Assembly (NCBI RefSeq): GCF_050436995.1
Contig: NC_134763.1
Span: 10,473,001-10,537,000 of the forward strand
Source: Anticarsia gemmatalis
Lineage: Eukaryota; Arthropoda; Insecta; Lepidoptera; Erebidae
DNA: 64,000 bases
Direction: 5' to 3'
Shown: positions 36,679-49,927 of the stretch, piece after piece
Layout of the letters: each line of letters opens with the position of its first letter
How positions within the stretch are numbered: position 1 is the stretch's first letter
Position numbers and translations under genes: made by a program
The notes under the pieces: model-generated
Databases searched by the model: none
Told to the model about the DNA's origin: nothing
What the model saw: the letters and a program-made list of their open reading frames with translations, nothing else

Positions 36679-37984
36679 ATGACAGCAAAATTTCTATTAC
36701 AAGATTTATAAAGGTAGTCTAGTTGATGTTATACTATGTTTTATAAATACAAAACCTTAATAGTATTAAATCGATACTTGATAAATTATTCGCTAGCTAG
36801 ACAGAAAATTCAAAATATCCTTGTAGTCCCAAACAAACAAAGTTAGGACATATTGTGTAATCTTAGTCTGTTCTGTAGTCCAGTTACTAAGTACAGACCG
36901 TAGTGTTTCCAATGAAACAGACTGATGAACATGGTCGCTGCCACTTCAGACGTACGAAGGGAAGGATGTGGTAAGTTGACTGTAAGATGTAATGGATTTT
37001 TAAATTATCTGTTGAGTTATTGCGTTACAATGATGATAGAAAACGTAAATTATTTGATTAATGTTGCTTTCTTCCATTTTTTCTTACGTTTCTCGGAAGC
37101 CTGTTCTACAATAATAAATAATTATAAACCTTTTGTCTATTTTTGCAGCAAAATGAAAGTAAACCTTGGAAAATCAATTGAGATTTATTCATGCATATAT
37201 CAAATATTTTTACACTTGTTCAATATAATTGTGACCAACAATGTGTTTTCTATTGTCTTGTGACGCTGAAGGTGTTCACAATTATTACTTTATTCGAAAA
37301 ATCAATAAAAATGAACAGTAATACAATTAAATGTACCGTATTTAAATCTTCAAACATCATTGTAGTTGCTAGGACAGGCTTCGACCGCGGTTACCCAACG
37401 CCTGACGTTTTGCCGCCAGCCGAATTGTGGACTAGCGAATTTAGGAGAAAATGCCCTGGACCACTCTCAGATTCAACCTGATTGGATCTTTGTTGGTGCA
37501 GCATCGCGTTCTCTCTGATTTATAGCACACCCTTTGACTTTTTGGTTAACACGGATCCAAGATATAAAGGCTTTTGACACAGAGCAGTTGTCATGGAAAA
37601 TATATCACAATTATAGACAATAAATACATGCAAAGTGTTGGTTTGATTAATTTGAAAGTTACTACATTCGTATACTTACTTATCGTAAAATATGAATAAA
37701 GGAGAATGGGCACTCTTGGGCGGTCGGCGGCCATTAATGAAAGTAGTGTCAAATTAAAGTAATGATAACTAGGAACAACTTTTACTAAGAACGTTTCGCT
37801 GCAATCCTTTCAGGAAACAATATATTGACATGTAAATATAATGGAATTTCATAGAACAAATACAATTTTTTCGTGTCTGTAATGTATTTAATGTTGTGTA
37901 ATAACGTTACATCTTATTATAACGATTGCAATGCCATCAAAATGAACAATAATCGTAACTCGTATCTATCTATCATATGGTTCA

Positions 37985-38205
37985 CCTAGTTTTAAAGTTG
38001 TTCAAGCCGCCCGAATGTTATCTTAGTTGACAACAACCGGGACCGACTTTTTACGTGCCGTCGAAAGCACGGAGAAGCTCAGTTCAAATACCACAATGCG
38101 GTCACCCATCTATAGAATGACCGCGCCAACGGTTGCTTAACCAACAGATCGTTTACCGACCAGTGAGCGCAACTGGCTATGAACGCCTGGTTTTTAAGCT
38201 GAGCA
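37985..38205 (+). repeat. dispersed repeat, inverted relative to 47295-47555
   Basis: 'gttcaagccgcccgaatgtt', 'acaacaaccgggaccgactttttacgtgcc', 'gcggtcacccatctatag', 'gcttaaccaacagatcgtttaccgacc' and 'gagcgcaac' occur in reverse complement and the same order at 47.3-47.56 kb. It is a well-conserved TE fragment, probably a LINE 3' region. Confidence 0.85.
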
Positions 38206-38994
38206 TTCAAGATAGATAAGTCGTCTCAGTGAATATATTATAGAAGAGCAAGATGTTTACTTGTTACGATATTTATATATTTACATGTTATGATTGTTCG
38301 AATATTAATAATGTCTACATTTGTATGCAATAATATAAATAGTACTTTTTATTTAATCTCCGAATATAAGCCAAAAATATGTTTTTATACTATTAAAAGT
38401 GCTCAAAAACAAAAATGTATTTTGTTCGTCATATAAGTGCGTCGCGGCAATAAAACTTCTACACGGAAATTATAGGACTAAACTACATTAAAAAAACATT
38501 AAATCAAGTTTGGCCGCGGATCGCCCAGGCTCCATACTAATTTGCCCATTCTCCTTTCTTAACTAGCATCCTATTATGTTAACTTGTATAGTATTATTAT
38601 TCATGTAAAAGTATGGTATAGACTTTAAAATTAAATCAATAAGCCAAACAACTTGAAAAGTGTTCATATAAAAATTTTCAGTCTATATTACAGATCTATT
38701 CAGCTCGATATTACAGAGCTGCTGTTACATAACCTAGTAGCGGCAAGCAACCGTAATTAATGTACATAAAACCGTATCATTCATTTTGATTCCAAAGTTC
38801 TTCACGTTCGTTTTAAATTGCTCCAGAATATTTCCCATTTTCCTTATTATTTCGTAAATTATTTCAGAGTTCTTCAACTACCACACATTTGGAGTCGTCT
38901 TTCAAGTATTTTTGATGTCGCGACCCCATCATTTCTCGCTCGACAGGACTCCCATTCGCCACTGCAGCCCTTGTTGACTTAAAGCGTGATTGGA

Positions 38995-39065
38995 CCTCTA
39001 TTTATTTATTTTGGACCTTGCCTTCGTCCACAAGAAAATTGGGAACCATCCTACTTGTTTGGTCG
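38995..39065 (+). mobile_element. LINE tail fragment
   Basis: 'ttggaccttgccttcgtccac' and 'catcctacttg' are remnants of the 'cccgcgacttcgtccgcg' LINE tail family. Confidence 0.4.
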
Positions 39066-42000
39066 ACATGTTCCGTAATAATGTTTTTATTTGTACAAGT
39101 TTTTTTTTTTAATATTTTCAAATTGAAATATTTACGGTCAGCTTGTTTCTGTTTGTTGAAGGTAATAGGAAATGTTTTACAGATGATTCTTGGAATATTC
39201 TTTATCTCGGTTCTACGAAGTATTGCTTGAAGATTGCGGGCACTTTGCTTTATAATTATGAGATGCCTCTTCGTCGCAGTTTTAAATAAGATGTTTTAAT
39301 CACTGTTTTAATGAATATCACTTTTGAAATGCTCACTTAAATAACGTCTTATTATTAAAACGAAGAAATAAAAAGCAAGTATTTTTTGCAGTAATCGTAG
39401 TCGTTTGTGTAACTTGTAATTTAATAGCAAGTGAGGCATACTATCACAAATTATGGCTGTCTAATCGATTTATTACTTCATTCTAACTTTTGCAACAAAA
39501 TTTTCCTCGGAAGTGAAAAGCGGGTCAATAAAGATGACCACCATAATCCTAAAGAACATAACACTAACTCAATCGAACCACAAATTCAACGATGGCCTCG
39601 CAAGTTTTGAATCCACATTTTATATCCAATCCATTATATCATGCAGCATTACCGGCGATTCATCGTCTACTCTGAGTTTTATTGCGAGAGCACATAAAAT
39701 ATCAGGTGTTGAGATATGAGGGCATATAGTTCTAACAGTTGATGTATTCTGCAGGATGTTGGTGACATCTGTTTTTATTGGGCGACTGATTTTTGTGTAC
39801 GAGTTTATTAGGCTACTAGAAGCTGTGGAGATTTGTAGTACGTAAAATTAGGTTAGAAGGTTAGATTGTAATACTATTAATAGAGAAAAGTGAGAAATAT
39901 ACGTTTCTGTTTCTGTTTCATGATCGTTTAGGAGTAATTCCTAGACCAGTCGAAGTATACATGAGTTTTAAAAAAAATATCAGCAGTAACCGAAAACTTA
40001 GTACTTAACGATTATCAGCAATTGCTATGCACACGAAACTGAAGACACAAACCCTAAACTATCCTTCATTCCGGGAGACAAAATTGGATAAACAAAATAA
40101 ATGTGTAATCACTTTTTAACAAAGCAAAAATATCCCTATACTTTGTCTCTTTTTGAACAGATACATTATACCTTAGCCGATAAAACTATACGTTTCAGCA
40201 AGGGAGAATATAAAAATATATTTCCACCTGAAAAATTCGTTGGCAGGAGGCAGCCACTAATATAGTCATCAATATAACCTTACTCAAAACTTCATTACCT
40301 CAGTGTGAGCCGATACAGTTTTGCAAAGAGAAAGTTGGCTCGCCTCCACAAAGCTATGTTAATAGCTGTTTGGACTCCCACGAGACTGAGACAAACGGAT
40401 GAGCTTTTACTAGAAATTATTAAGGTTTTAGGTAAAGATTTTTTCTATATAATTATTTATATAAGGTATAGATTATTTATATAAATTAATCCCGCTTCGG
40501 ATTTATTATAGGTATAAATTTTAGGAAGGTTCGTCACTGGATGGGTAATCATCTGTTGTTGAATTCGATTGCTTATAGAACTGAAGGATTTCTTCACAAA
40601 TTGAAGCCCACTCAATTTATTCTAATTATCAGCCAACGTCAATTTTAGCGATAATTTTAAACTGATGTAAGCCCAATAGATAATTGTACATGTATATCGT
40701 TGCTACGACCGTGCCATATACCATTCGAACCATCAATATGAGCAAAAAACTACATAGAACATTTCAAAAGAAACACAAAACTTAACAAATCCACAAACAA
40801 ATTGAAAAACAAAGAACAAACAAACACCAATAAAACGTAAACTACGAAAAGGTTGTGTTTACACGAATTACACACGGTAATGATCGATCACAAGCGTTAA
40901 GACGTCGGCATCGAACCCTGGACCCACGGAGCGTAACCCATAAATAATAGCGTGATGCGGCGTACCGTGAACTGCCTGAAATATAGACGCAATAAAGCGC
41001 TACGTGAACAGCTACATACTATGTTGTGGGGAGATAGGAAATAAGACGTATGGGAAAATGACTGAGCGGAAGTGGGTAGATGATGAGTTTATTTCTACCA
41101 ATATTATTCAAAGAGGTAATAATAATAGCTTTTGATTCAGCCTGCAGTGTCTCACTTGTGTTAAGAAATCGGCTCATTTTGATTGATAATTAAAAAGATT
41201 ATTATTATAAATCCTTCTTTTATATCATTTTGTACGAGATATCATATAAGTTCGTGACAGAAATAATTTCAGCAAAAACTACTAGACTTTTTACAATTAT
41301 TTTTGTCACAAAAACAGTTCTACTTAAAAAATACTATGATTTTCATCTTTTGTCAGCCTAAGAGAAGGCCAGAAAGTATAGTATTAAACAATATTAAAAT
41401 AATCAATTTGTAATAAAAATCTTCACTAAAACAATACTAACCCAGCTGTAGTCTTAAACAAGTCTAACATTAAACAGAATAGTTGAAATTGTATTCCCTA
41501 CATGAACGGTTTACTGCGTGTCGTAAAACTTTAACTAAAGAAAGTGCGTACTTGTTACAATTGGACGAGTACTGGACCGATACGATGGCTGTTTCATTTT
41601 ATTTATAGACACTACAAAAGGTTTTATAAGGCCTGAGTATATTACTTTTTAAAGGCAAAAAAAGAAATTCATTTAATTAAAACTATAGAAATAAGGCTTT
41701 CTAGGCTCAATTACAGCTGGAGTCAATATGGGTCCAATTCTATTATACCTAAAATAGCAATTTCTAGAAAGGACCTACGAAAAACAATTTGGTATTTTAT
41801 TGTGAGTACGCCCGGTAAATAACGATTTAAAAAGTACTGACATACATGTATTACTCGAGTACAAAATTATTTTAACGCTGTTGCTAAAACTCATAAGTAC
41901 CCAGTTAACATGCGTTTACAAGGCTACTAAAACAGCGACCAAAAAACCAAAGTCCTTTGAAGATTTTCGCGGACATCACTCGGTTATGCGTCAAATAATT

Positions 42001-43070
42001 ATTTAAACAAACAAGACAGTATAATCGAAATTATCAAAATGAAATCAAATTTAGCTCAAAACTGTCCCATGCTCACATTTGTACCAACCTCGTCTCATGG
42101 CAGTTAAGGTAAATAAGCATATATATGTACTAAGATGACGTATTTAAACACTGTTGCTTGATGTAAGCTGTTAAGGAGCTTACAAATGCTACTATCTGTT
42201 AGTTTGTTTGACATTGCAACATTGTATTATGATTTACATTTACGTTACTCATAGCAGAAGTTATACGTTGCATCAATGTAAATACTTGGAATATCAATAT
42301 ATTTCAGTAAATCATAGTCAATTTTTAAAGTTTATCTTTGTGCTTTGCTTTTGCTGAATAGTAAACAATATTTACAGGATTACTGCTTAATCAGATTTTT
42401 ATGCAGTTAGATAAAAATACTTTCGCTATTTACTGCTGCTGCAATAACCGTTACAGAAATGTTAAAAAAAAGTATAAAGACTATGAGAGACTGCAAGATT
42501 CGTCACGTAAGAATAAAACCTACGGTAATTTTTGTTACAATGTAAATACAGAATTTTCTGCTTTCTGTCTTGAAGTTCAACCAAAACCGACAATTTCAAC
42601 TTCTCCCAAATTCACACACTGTCAGCAACATTCTATATATCTCCAATAGATGGAATTGTTGTGTAAGGAAGACGCGATTGTGAATTATTGCAGGAAATAT
42701 CGAAGAGAGTGCACGCCAGGTAAAAGCATCTGCCCATTGAGAGCCTATTGCTATTAAGAGATGGGGCAGCCCTACATACTGGCCTTGAGTTAGAGTTGCC
42801 ATAAATACCGGTACGTGTCAATCTTTTGAATAGATGTTTGTATTCGCTTTTGACCAGTGGTTTTACTTCGAATGTTGGTCGGTATTGGGACAAATGTTTG
42901 ATCAAATGTTGGTGTGTCTTATTTTATTTGTGTGTTTTTAATTTATGTTTAAATTGGTGAGATTGCGCTTTTGATCTTGCTTTACTAATATTATTATAAT
43001 TTAAGGAAGTTCCATACACGTGTTAAACGAAAATAAAATATTCGCTGAATTAAATAAAATAAATAAATAA
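39066..43070. other. AT-rich intergenic region
   Basis: No gene seen. 40890-40950 has a tRNA-like 'atcgaaccctggacc' segment that may be a SINE scar. Confidence 0.45.
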
Positions 43071-43378
43071 ATTTAACCCATTAATGTCCCACTGCTGGGC
43101 AAGGGTCTCCTCCCGTAATGAGGGAGGGGCTAGGCCTTGAGTCCACCACGCTGGCCAAGTGCGGGTTGGGGACTTTGCATGCCCTCAATAAATGTATTAA
43201 ACAAATTTTGGGCACGCAAGGTTTCCTCACGATGTTTTCCTTCACCGTTGGAGCATGTGATAATTATTTCTAATACACACATAACTTCGAAAAGTCATTG
43301 GTGTGTTGCCCCGGGTTCGAACCTGCGACCACTTGCGTGGGAGGTACCAACTTATGCCACTCGGCTATCGGCGCCGCT
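43071..43378 (-). mobile_element. full-length tRNA-derived SINE (best copy in the window)
   Basis: On the minus strand the head reads 'gatagccgagtggcataag' (A box, about 43350-43370) and 'gcaggttcgaacccgg' (B box, about 43312-43327), a pol III internal promoter derived from a tRNA. The body then runs to 'ttgcccagcagtgggacatt'. It serves as the reference for the copies at 7270, 15425 and 36381. Confidence 0.92.
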
Positions 43379-44683
43379 GCGCTGAATTATACTAACAAAA
43401 AAAGCAGTTTGTTATTTTCTTAACAGTTATTTCGTTTGTAAAGTCTTACCTAATCAAGACGAGTGTAACAGTTTCTTTCTGCTCTCTTCAAGTTATTAAG
43501 CAAATTATACTATTTCGTAATCCTACATCTGGCATTCTGGACTACAAACTAAAGCTACATTGGTCAAATTAACTAATCGAGAGATTATTTTCCTTTAAAT
43601 CTAGATATCGATTTTCTATCTATCTTTGAAGCCCGATTAAGTAGAAATATACCTCTAAGTAGTAATAGAAATTAAAGATTTTATTTTTCCTTTTATTTCT
43701 ACATCTTGCAGGTACCTTCGACTTACTAATATTGAAGTCCGTACTAAATTCGCTAAGGGCGCTAATAAAGTTTTCATATACTTATCAATAATAGTCGATT
43801 AGACTTAAAACTGTTCTCTAAAAATAAACCAAACAATAAAATTCCATTTACTATTACAAAGGGATAGCCAACAGTTAGCCATTTTAATTCGCCTCTGTCC
43901 TCCTTACAGCGGAGTGCAAAGCTGCGTACCACGATACGTGGTTGACCTGACGCCCTCATCGCAAAGAGCTACGAAACGAAGAGAGGAATTCTAACATATT
44001 TATATTTGAAACGCTATTTTGTTAAGGAGCTGCAAACTTTTGTGGTCTAAATGTAAAGAAATAGTTTGGGTCACTATTGTTTTTGTAGTAAAGATTTAAA
44101 ACTTTTCATAGTTTTCGAAATATGATTCGATATGTTAAACATATGGACGCATCTATGTCGTAGGTATATGGACTTATTTTTAAGTCTTCTTTTTTCTTTA
44201 GTAATCCCGTTTGTTAAAAATGTATTGCTATGGTAAAGGTGGTAATAGACACATAATTGCACTGTATGTCGTGGGTTCTATTCTTTGACATTCCCTGGAT
44301 AGTTCATACGTAGACTTAAACGCATATATAATCCACACTTTATTTTTTTTTTCTTAAACTAATTTTATTTTAATTTACAATACATTTTTTTACCTGGCGA
44401 TTTAATAGCCCTTCTCCACATCTACCGCACCGCTAAGTTAAAATACTTCAAATATATTGCAAAATGCCCTACAGCCTAGAATACGTTTACCAGTTCCATG
44501 TAGGATGCATTAGGCGTGTAGTTTACGATACCGATCCGACTGAACATAGCACGTGTGTGAGATCATTCGATACATACACGCTACATGCTTCTAACAACTA
44601 TACTACTTCAATTATATTTGTACTAGCTTTTAGAACATACTTACATAATGACGAGCTCGTGGCTAAGAAATTACAGATACGCT

Positions 44684-44855
44684 GCGCTTTCCGAGGTTGG
44701 TCTGTGGATGGGTGCCTATATTATATATACAGAGTTCCACCATGTTTCAGAAGGCACGTTTAGAAGTGGGTCTCGGCTGACAATCTCAAAGATCTTTGAC
44801 AGTCGTTACAAGTACCTAGTCAGAAATTTAAAAGTCTACAACGAGCCACTATATA
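44684..44855 (+). mobile_element. LINE-like 3' segment
   Basis: 'cagagttccaccatgtttcagaaggcacgtt', 'gggtctcggctgacaatctcaaagatctttgacagtcgttacaa' follows the pattern 'gtgcttcggaaggcacgtt...ggtcccggctg...tgacagtcgttac' seen in a common lepidopteran LINE tail. The two overlapping ORFs here are not genes. Confidence 0.65.
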
Positions 44856-45094
44856 CATAACTTGTTTCCTTCATCGACATATGGGCAGGGTAAGAGATCC
44901 AAAGACAACAATTAGTATGAATGTTATTAGTAATCATTAATTAATTTTACAATAAATTATTTTGAAAACATTATTAATAATTAATTTTATAAACAACGAA
45001 ATTTCCACAATACGTAATCAACTTTAACATAAAGTTCATTCACCGGGCTCACGAGTCATATGATATTTGAATTAATGAAATTAAAATAAGAATG

Positions 45095-45825
45095 AATGCC
45101 ACTACAATGTTGCACCGGCCAATAGGAAAACAGTAAGAAAGTCTCTCTTTCCTAGCCACTCTGCTATTGGTCGGCGGCGCACGCGACGCTGTCACGATTT
45201 TTGATGTACTTTGTCTATGCCGCCATTGCAGTGCCGCGCGAACCTGTGTCCTTGACATACTTATCGAAACATACATATTTTTTTCTCAAAAAGGACGCTT
45301 ATTTATATAGTTTTTGTTTTAGTTATTGGTGTAAATAGTAATAGTAATTGTTGCGTGTATTGACTTAAAAAAAAAATGTTTAAGTGTTTACTGTGATGCG
45401 GAAGCCATTGTTTTGTTGATGGTTTATTATTGTTTCGTAGTGAGTGTTTGTGTTGTGTTTGCGGTGCCTAATACGAATCGTGTACGTTCTTAAGATTAGG
45501 GAGTAGATTTGTTATTAATGAGGGTGGAGGCTAAATGCAACACCGATTTACAAAAACTTTGTAGGTATCCGTCGAGATGGCGATCACATTTAACAAATCA
45601 AAATTTAAACATCGTGCATTGCTTTTTCAAGATAAGTACTCGTAGTGATTAGTGATGATTAATAAGTTACAAAACTTAAGTGATAATAATTCGTAAGTAG
45701 GTGAGCAGTGCATTTGCCGCGCGAAGTGTCAGTGTCGTCACAGGATCCAGACGCGCTGGCGCCGAACTCTCGAGTTTGCCGCGCTACGTTCCCGCTGCTG
45801 CTCCATCGTAGACGTAAGTACATAT
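45095..45825 (+). promoter_or_regulatory. CpG-rich promoter-like segment and possible noncoding first exon
   Basis: Two inverted CCAAT boxes lie close together ('ccggccaataggaaaac' at about 45116 and 'gctattggtcggcg' at about 45163), followed by CpG-rich sequence. An initiator-like 'tcagtg' at about 45730 precedes a GC-rich block ending in 'gtagac' and a strong donor 'gtaagta' (about 45813). No ATG-led coding frame fits, so it would be a 5' UTR exon of a + strand gene with a long first intron, possibly beyond 64 kb. The alternative is a repeat that merely contains promoter-like motifs; the copy at 4381-4790 keeps that open. Confidence 0.4.
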
Positions 45826-45999
45826 TATTATTATGTATTATATTATTATTTATTCATAGCGATGGTACTGTTCTGATTTAATTGTGTACGTTTAATTTTT
45901 TTTAATTTGAGATGAACTAGCTAGGTGTGATATTTTCTTGTTTGCCACATGACATTTGACCTCAAGCCCAACCCATACATTGAAGGGAACAAGCCATGG

Positions 46000-46110
46000 T
46001 AGCAACTTGTTGCATGATAGTGTAAATTATAACAGACTTATGGCACTTTGCTCGACCCGAGACTCGAATCTAAGACAGTCGGATACACTACCGATCGCGC
46101 CACGGAGGAT
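46000..46110 (-). mobile_element. tRNA-like SINE head
   Basis: 'gacccgagactcgaatctaagacagtcggatacactaccgatcgcgccacgg' read in reverse gives 'ccgtggcgcgatcggtagtg' (A-box-like) and 'agattcgagtctcggg' (B-box-like). Confidence 0.65.
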
Positions 46111-47294
46111 ATAATGCATACATACCTACATAACGTTGTATTCTAACGTACAATCACGCCTGTTATAGGTACCTACTCAAAGTATAGTCATAGGTACATA
46201 ATATAATATATAGACTAACAAAAAGGCCTGACCTAAATTCTACTGTAAACGAGTCAACCCACGAGAACGATAATAGTTTTACACCATGAACGCTAAAGAG
46301 ATAAATTTCAACTAAAATTGTTAAACACTGTAATAAATTTAAAAGCATATTAGTTGGACATGCTCGCATTATATTACTATCAAAAACAGCATGCACCGTT
46401 ATAACATTACTGGGAAATATTAAATAATGTTTTCGTGTTATTTTGTTTGTGCGAACTCTAGGGATTTTTGAATACAGTTACTGTTGTAATTAAATTCTTT
46501 TGTGCCTGTTTTGGTACTTCATGAATGGGTTGTAGCAAATATGTAGCTAGTAGCTTCTGAACGCGACTTTGTCCTCGTAAAAAGATTTACCGGCATAATA
46601 AGTCCGATGTTCTTTAATAGTGGGTAAGAAAGTGCTTAATTGGTAGGTTCTAGTTCCATTACTATCCACTAATACAGTTTTTAATCTATTGCTGCTTGTA
46701 CACTACAATGCTAAACGTGTCTCAAATCCGATCAGTATTTTATAGGTAACGATACTTTATTTGTTTGGTATAGTAAAATGTATAAATGATTCCCGCCCGG
46801 TTATACATAGGTATTTTGCTTAAGTGAAGTGCTACTAACATAGTGATGATATACTTAATATATATGTTAGTTTGTAAGGTATATATCTATGAGCCATTGT
46901 AGCTCGAAAATAAAATGATTTATTTATTATTTATTATTTATACTTTACAACTAAATGTGCATTCGTTTAGATTTAGATAGGTAGATACCTATTCTTAAAA
47001 GAGAGCGACGATTTTTTAAAAGAGAAGTAAAATTATGAATGGGACACAGTTTTTTATACAGCTCTTAAAAGTGTAGGTACAATTTTCCTCATCCCCATTG
47101 GTCATAACATAGGTGCAATGTAATAATTATACCTACATAGTGAATACATATCCTAAGAATCAGTAACACGTAAGTGAACGTTCTCAGTCACGTACAATAT
47201 TAGTGTCCGTGATGCCGAGCTGTGACGTCACGACACCTGGACGCGGGCCGATTAATTTAGCTAGATGTATCTAGATGACTTGCTTACATGATAT

Positions 47295-47555
47295 TAGGCT
47301 GACTAAAATCTGTAGTCCGTTGCGCTCACCGGTCGATAAACGATCAATGGGTTAGGCAAACCTTGGCACGGTCATTACATAGATGGGTGACCGTACAGTG
47401 AACTGTATTTGAACTAGGCGTCTCCGTGCTTTCTAGGGCACGTAAAAATTAAAATTTGGTCCTGGTTGCTGTCTGTTATGATAACAGTCGTTAAGCCATG
47501 TCGAAGGCGTTCGGGCGGCTTGAATAATTTTGACACTAGGTTGACCACTAACCAT
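47295..47555 (-). repeat. dispersed repeat, partner of 37985-38205
   Basis: 'gttgcgctcaccggtcgata', 'atagatgggtgaccgtac', 'gtgctttctagggcacg' and 'cgttcgggcggcttgaa' align in reverse complement with the 38-kb copy. Confidence 0.85.
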
Positions 47556-48034
47556 ACGGTTAGTAGTTAGTATGTAGGTAGTAGAGCCTACTTTATTTTG
47601 GAAACACTCAGGATCGATCGATTTAATTCAGGTGAGGCGTGTATGCCAAGGCTCTTTTCTAAGTTGTCGGTCTATACATATAGTTAAATAACAACACATT
47701 AACAACTGAAATAAAGCAACCCGATCGTAAAATGTTTACCAATTCATTTCAATTTTGATTGAAATACTAGGCGCCTATTATCACAACGAAATAATTTGTA
47801 TCATTAAAACTTTGCTAATAAATTTCGTAAGGCGTTTAAATTATATTTACTTGAATCATCCCAATTGAGTTCCTTCAAATTACGTTTAATTGGTTTATGC
47901 ATAATTTTGAAGGTGTTTTACTTACAAATCATAAGAAAATTATTGAATCTTAATATATATTTTGTTAAAAAATAGGCTGACATTACTAAAAAATTATAAT
48001 AAAATGCATAGAACGATAGATTAGTACCTAATCC

Positions 48035-48213
48035 TAGGTAACAGGAGGCGAGACTGTTGCCATATATCGAGCACGCTACACTAGTTCAGGTTACTATTGA
48101 GAAACATCCTAATATAATTTAGGACATACCTATTTATATCACTTAGTGACCCGGGAATTCAACCCCTGTCCTCATGATCAGCAGTCAGATACAATACCTA
48201 TTGCACCACAGTG
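48035..48213 (-). mobile_element. tRNA-derived SINE, second family
   Basis: 'acaggaggcgagactgttgccatatatcgagc' and 'gacccgggaattcaacccctgtcctcatgatcagcagtcag' match the 32.5-kb copy in order and spacing. The reverse complement shows a B box 'ggttgaattcccggg'. Confidence 0.7.
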
Positions 48214-49700
48214 AAAGTAAAATTAATTTGTAATGTAATGTAAAATTAAAATTATCACCCAGAACAAACACTCAAAAAACTAAAAAATGTATTTCTTACC
48301 AAAATGGCGGATCTTATTAAATTGTCTCTCAATTGTCTTAAATCTGCTTCCAGCTCATTAATGTCGGTCCCAATTACGGGGCTACCTAAACAAACGATGA
48401 ACATGCTGGCTACATTCATTAGCTATGATAACAGGCCCTTCAATTTCATCACTGCTTAGATTTGAGCCCCCATTTAACAATTAATTAGTTGCCTGAACAT
48501 AGTTTAAATGTTAGGCAGGTGAGTCCCAGTAGAACAAGTTAGGACTTGATTGGTTCTAACTCACGAAATTTATATCCTGTAACACTCTATTTCTCTGTCC
48601 TCTTTACTAACGTCTATCAAATAGTCATTACTACTCATTACTGATTATTGTCAACGTGATCAATAATTGTATCATATACCTACATTGTAAAGTACAGTAG
48701 TATCTTAGTATGATTTAATAATCAAAGATCAAATTGTTGTTAGAGGTTTCTACATTCATGTTCATGTCTATGAAAGCTATCCCAGGTTTCATTTCAACAT
48801 AGGTTTGACTTAAGTACCTATAGGTATGCTTATCTTCATTGAAGTGAAACCACTTGCAACAACAAATGCAAGAGATATAAAATTATATATAAACAACACA
48901 CTTTCCTTGCTTTAGCTTGAATTCTTCCTATACAAACTGCAAGCTCGAGAATGTCTGAAATTGTAAAACGCCTTATAAAATAAACACAGCAAAGTTAAGG
49001 TTCTGCGTAATGCTACACACTTCTCGGGAAAAAAGCCAACCCTAATATTCCCGTATGGAAGTCCTTTCACTTCTCTTGTTACTACTAAACCAATGAAGTT
49101 TGAATTTTCCTCACTCTAAACACATCCAATCGAGTTGAGAAACCAAAATAGGTGTCCCAATAAAATAATGTTACATTACATTTTACTTTTCATCAAAGGT
49201 CCCCGTGACACGTAGTTTTCTATATATTTTTCTATTGTGGGTGATATACTTTACCCCTATCTTCATTTCAGCTTCCAAATAGAAAATTCCATCATATTCC
49301 CACCTCATAAAACTAACAAACTAAAAACAATTCATTCTAAAGCGAAAACAGCACACCATTTCTCATCCGCATCATCAAACTCGCAAGAACAATTTAAACT
49401 TCTGTACAATCAACTTCACAGTGTCATAGTTTAAGTTTTGCTAATAAATTGGCAGTACTTTATCTTAAGCGTTGTTACAAGGAAGCGTTCTCGGCCCAAC
49501 TTGGTTCAAGTTAGTAAAGTCTAAAGCAGGTGAGACTCGAGTTATGCTTATCCATCTATTTTGTAAAGTTTCGGGAATTGATGTTAACTCTTCTTATCGG
49601 TTGTTGAGTGGAATTGTTGGTTCAATATTCATATTAGGTATTTTAGTTTGAATTATTTTATCACCTTTGTATATCTTGGCTACATCTAAGACGTCTGCTC
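48214..49700. other. AT-rich intergenic region
   Basis: Nothing recognised. Confidence 0.45.
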
Positions 49701-49705
49701 TTGAC

Positions 49706-49927
49706 AGAATCGAATTCGGATTCCATTGAATCAGATTCGAGCTTATGTCAATCCAAACTAGAGGTAGTGTGTGATCAAACACTGGTTTATAATGAAAATT
49801 CTTCCGCTTTAAATTATATGAAAATAAATGAAAATAATTTCATTTGAGCTTGATTGAATTTGAAATTTACAGGTACGATTTGACATAAGTTCGAATCTGA
49901 TTCAATCGAATTTGATTCCGTTGGGGA
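49706..49927. repeat. 220-bp inverted-repeat element
   Basis: The left arm 'gaatcgaattcggattccattgaatcagattcgagcttatgtca' (49706-49750) pairs with 'tgacataagttcgaatctgattcaatcgaatttgattcc' (49881-49919) with few differences. The spacer is about 130 bases. It is probably a MITE-like hairpin. Confidence 0.75.

Noticed and set aside
36925..36972. Possible first coding exon (MNMVAATSDVRREGC then gtaagt)
   Set aside because: Good donor and ATG, but only about 46 bases, no promoter and no downstream partner in frame.
37375..37480. GC-rich patch with open frame
   Set aside because: No usable splice borders and no known motif; more likely repeat-derived.
44464..44860. Two overlapping + strand ORFs
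   Set aside because: They cross a LINE-like tail and have no domain.
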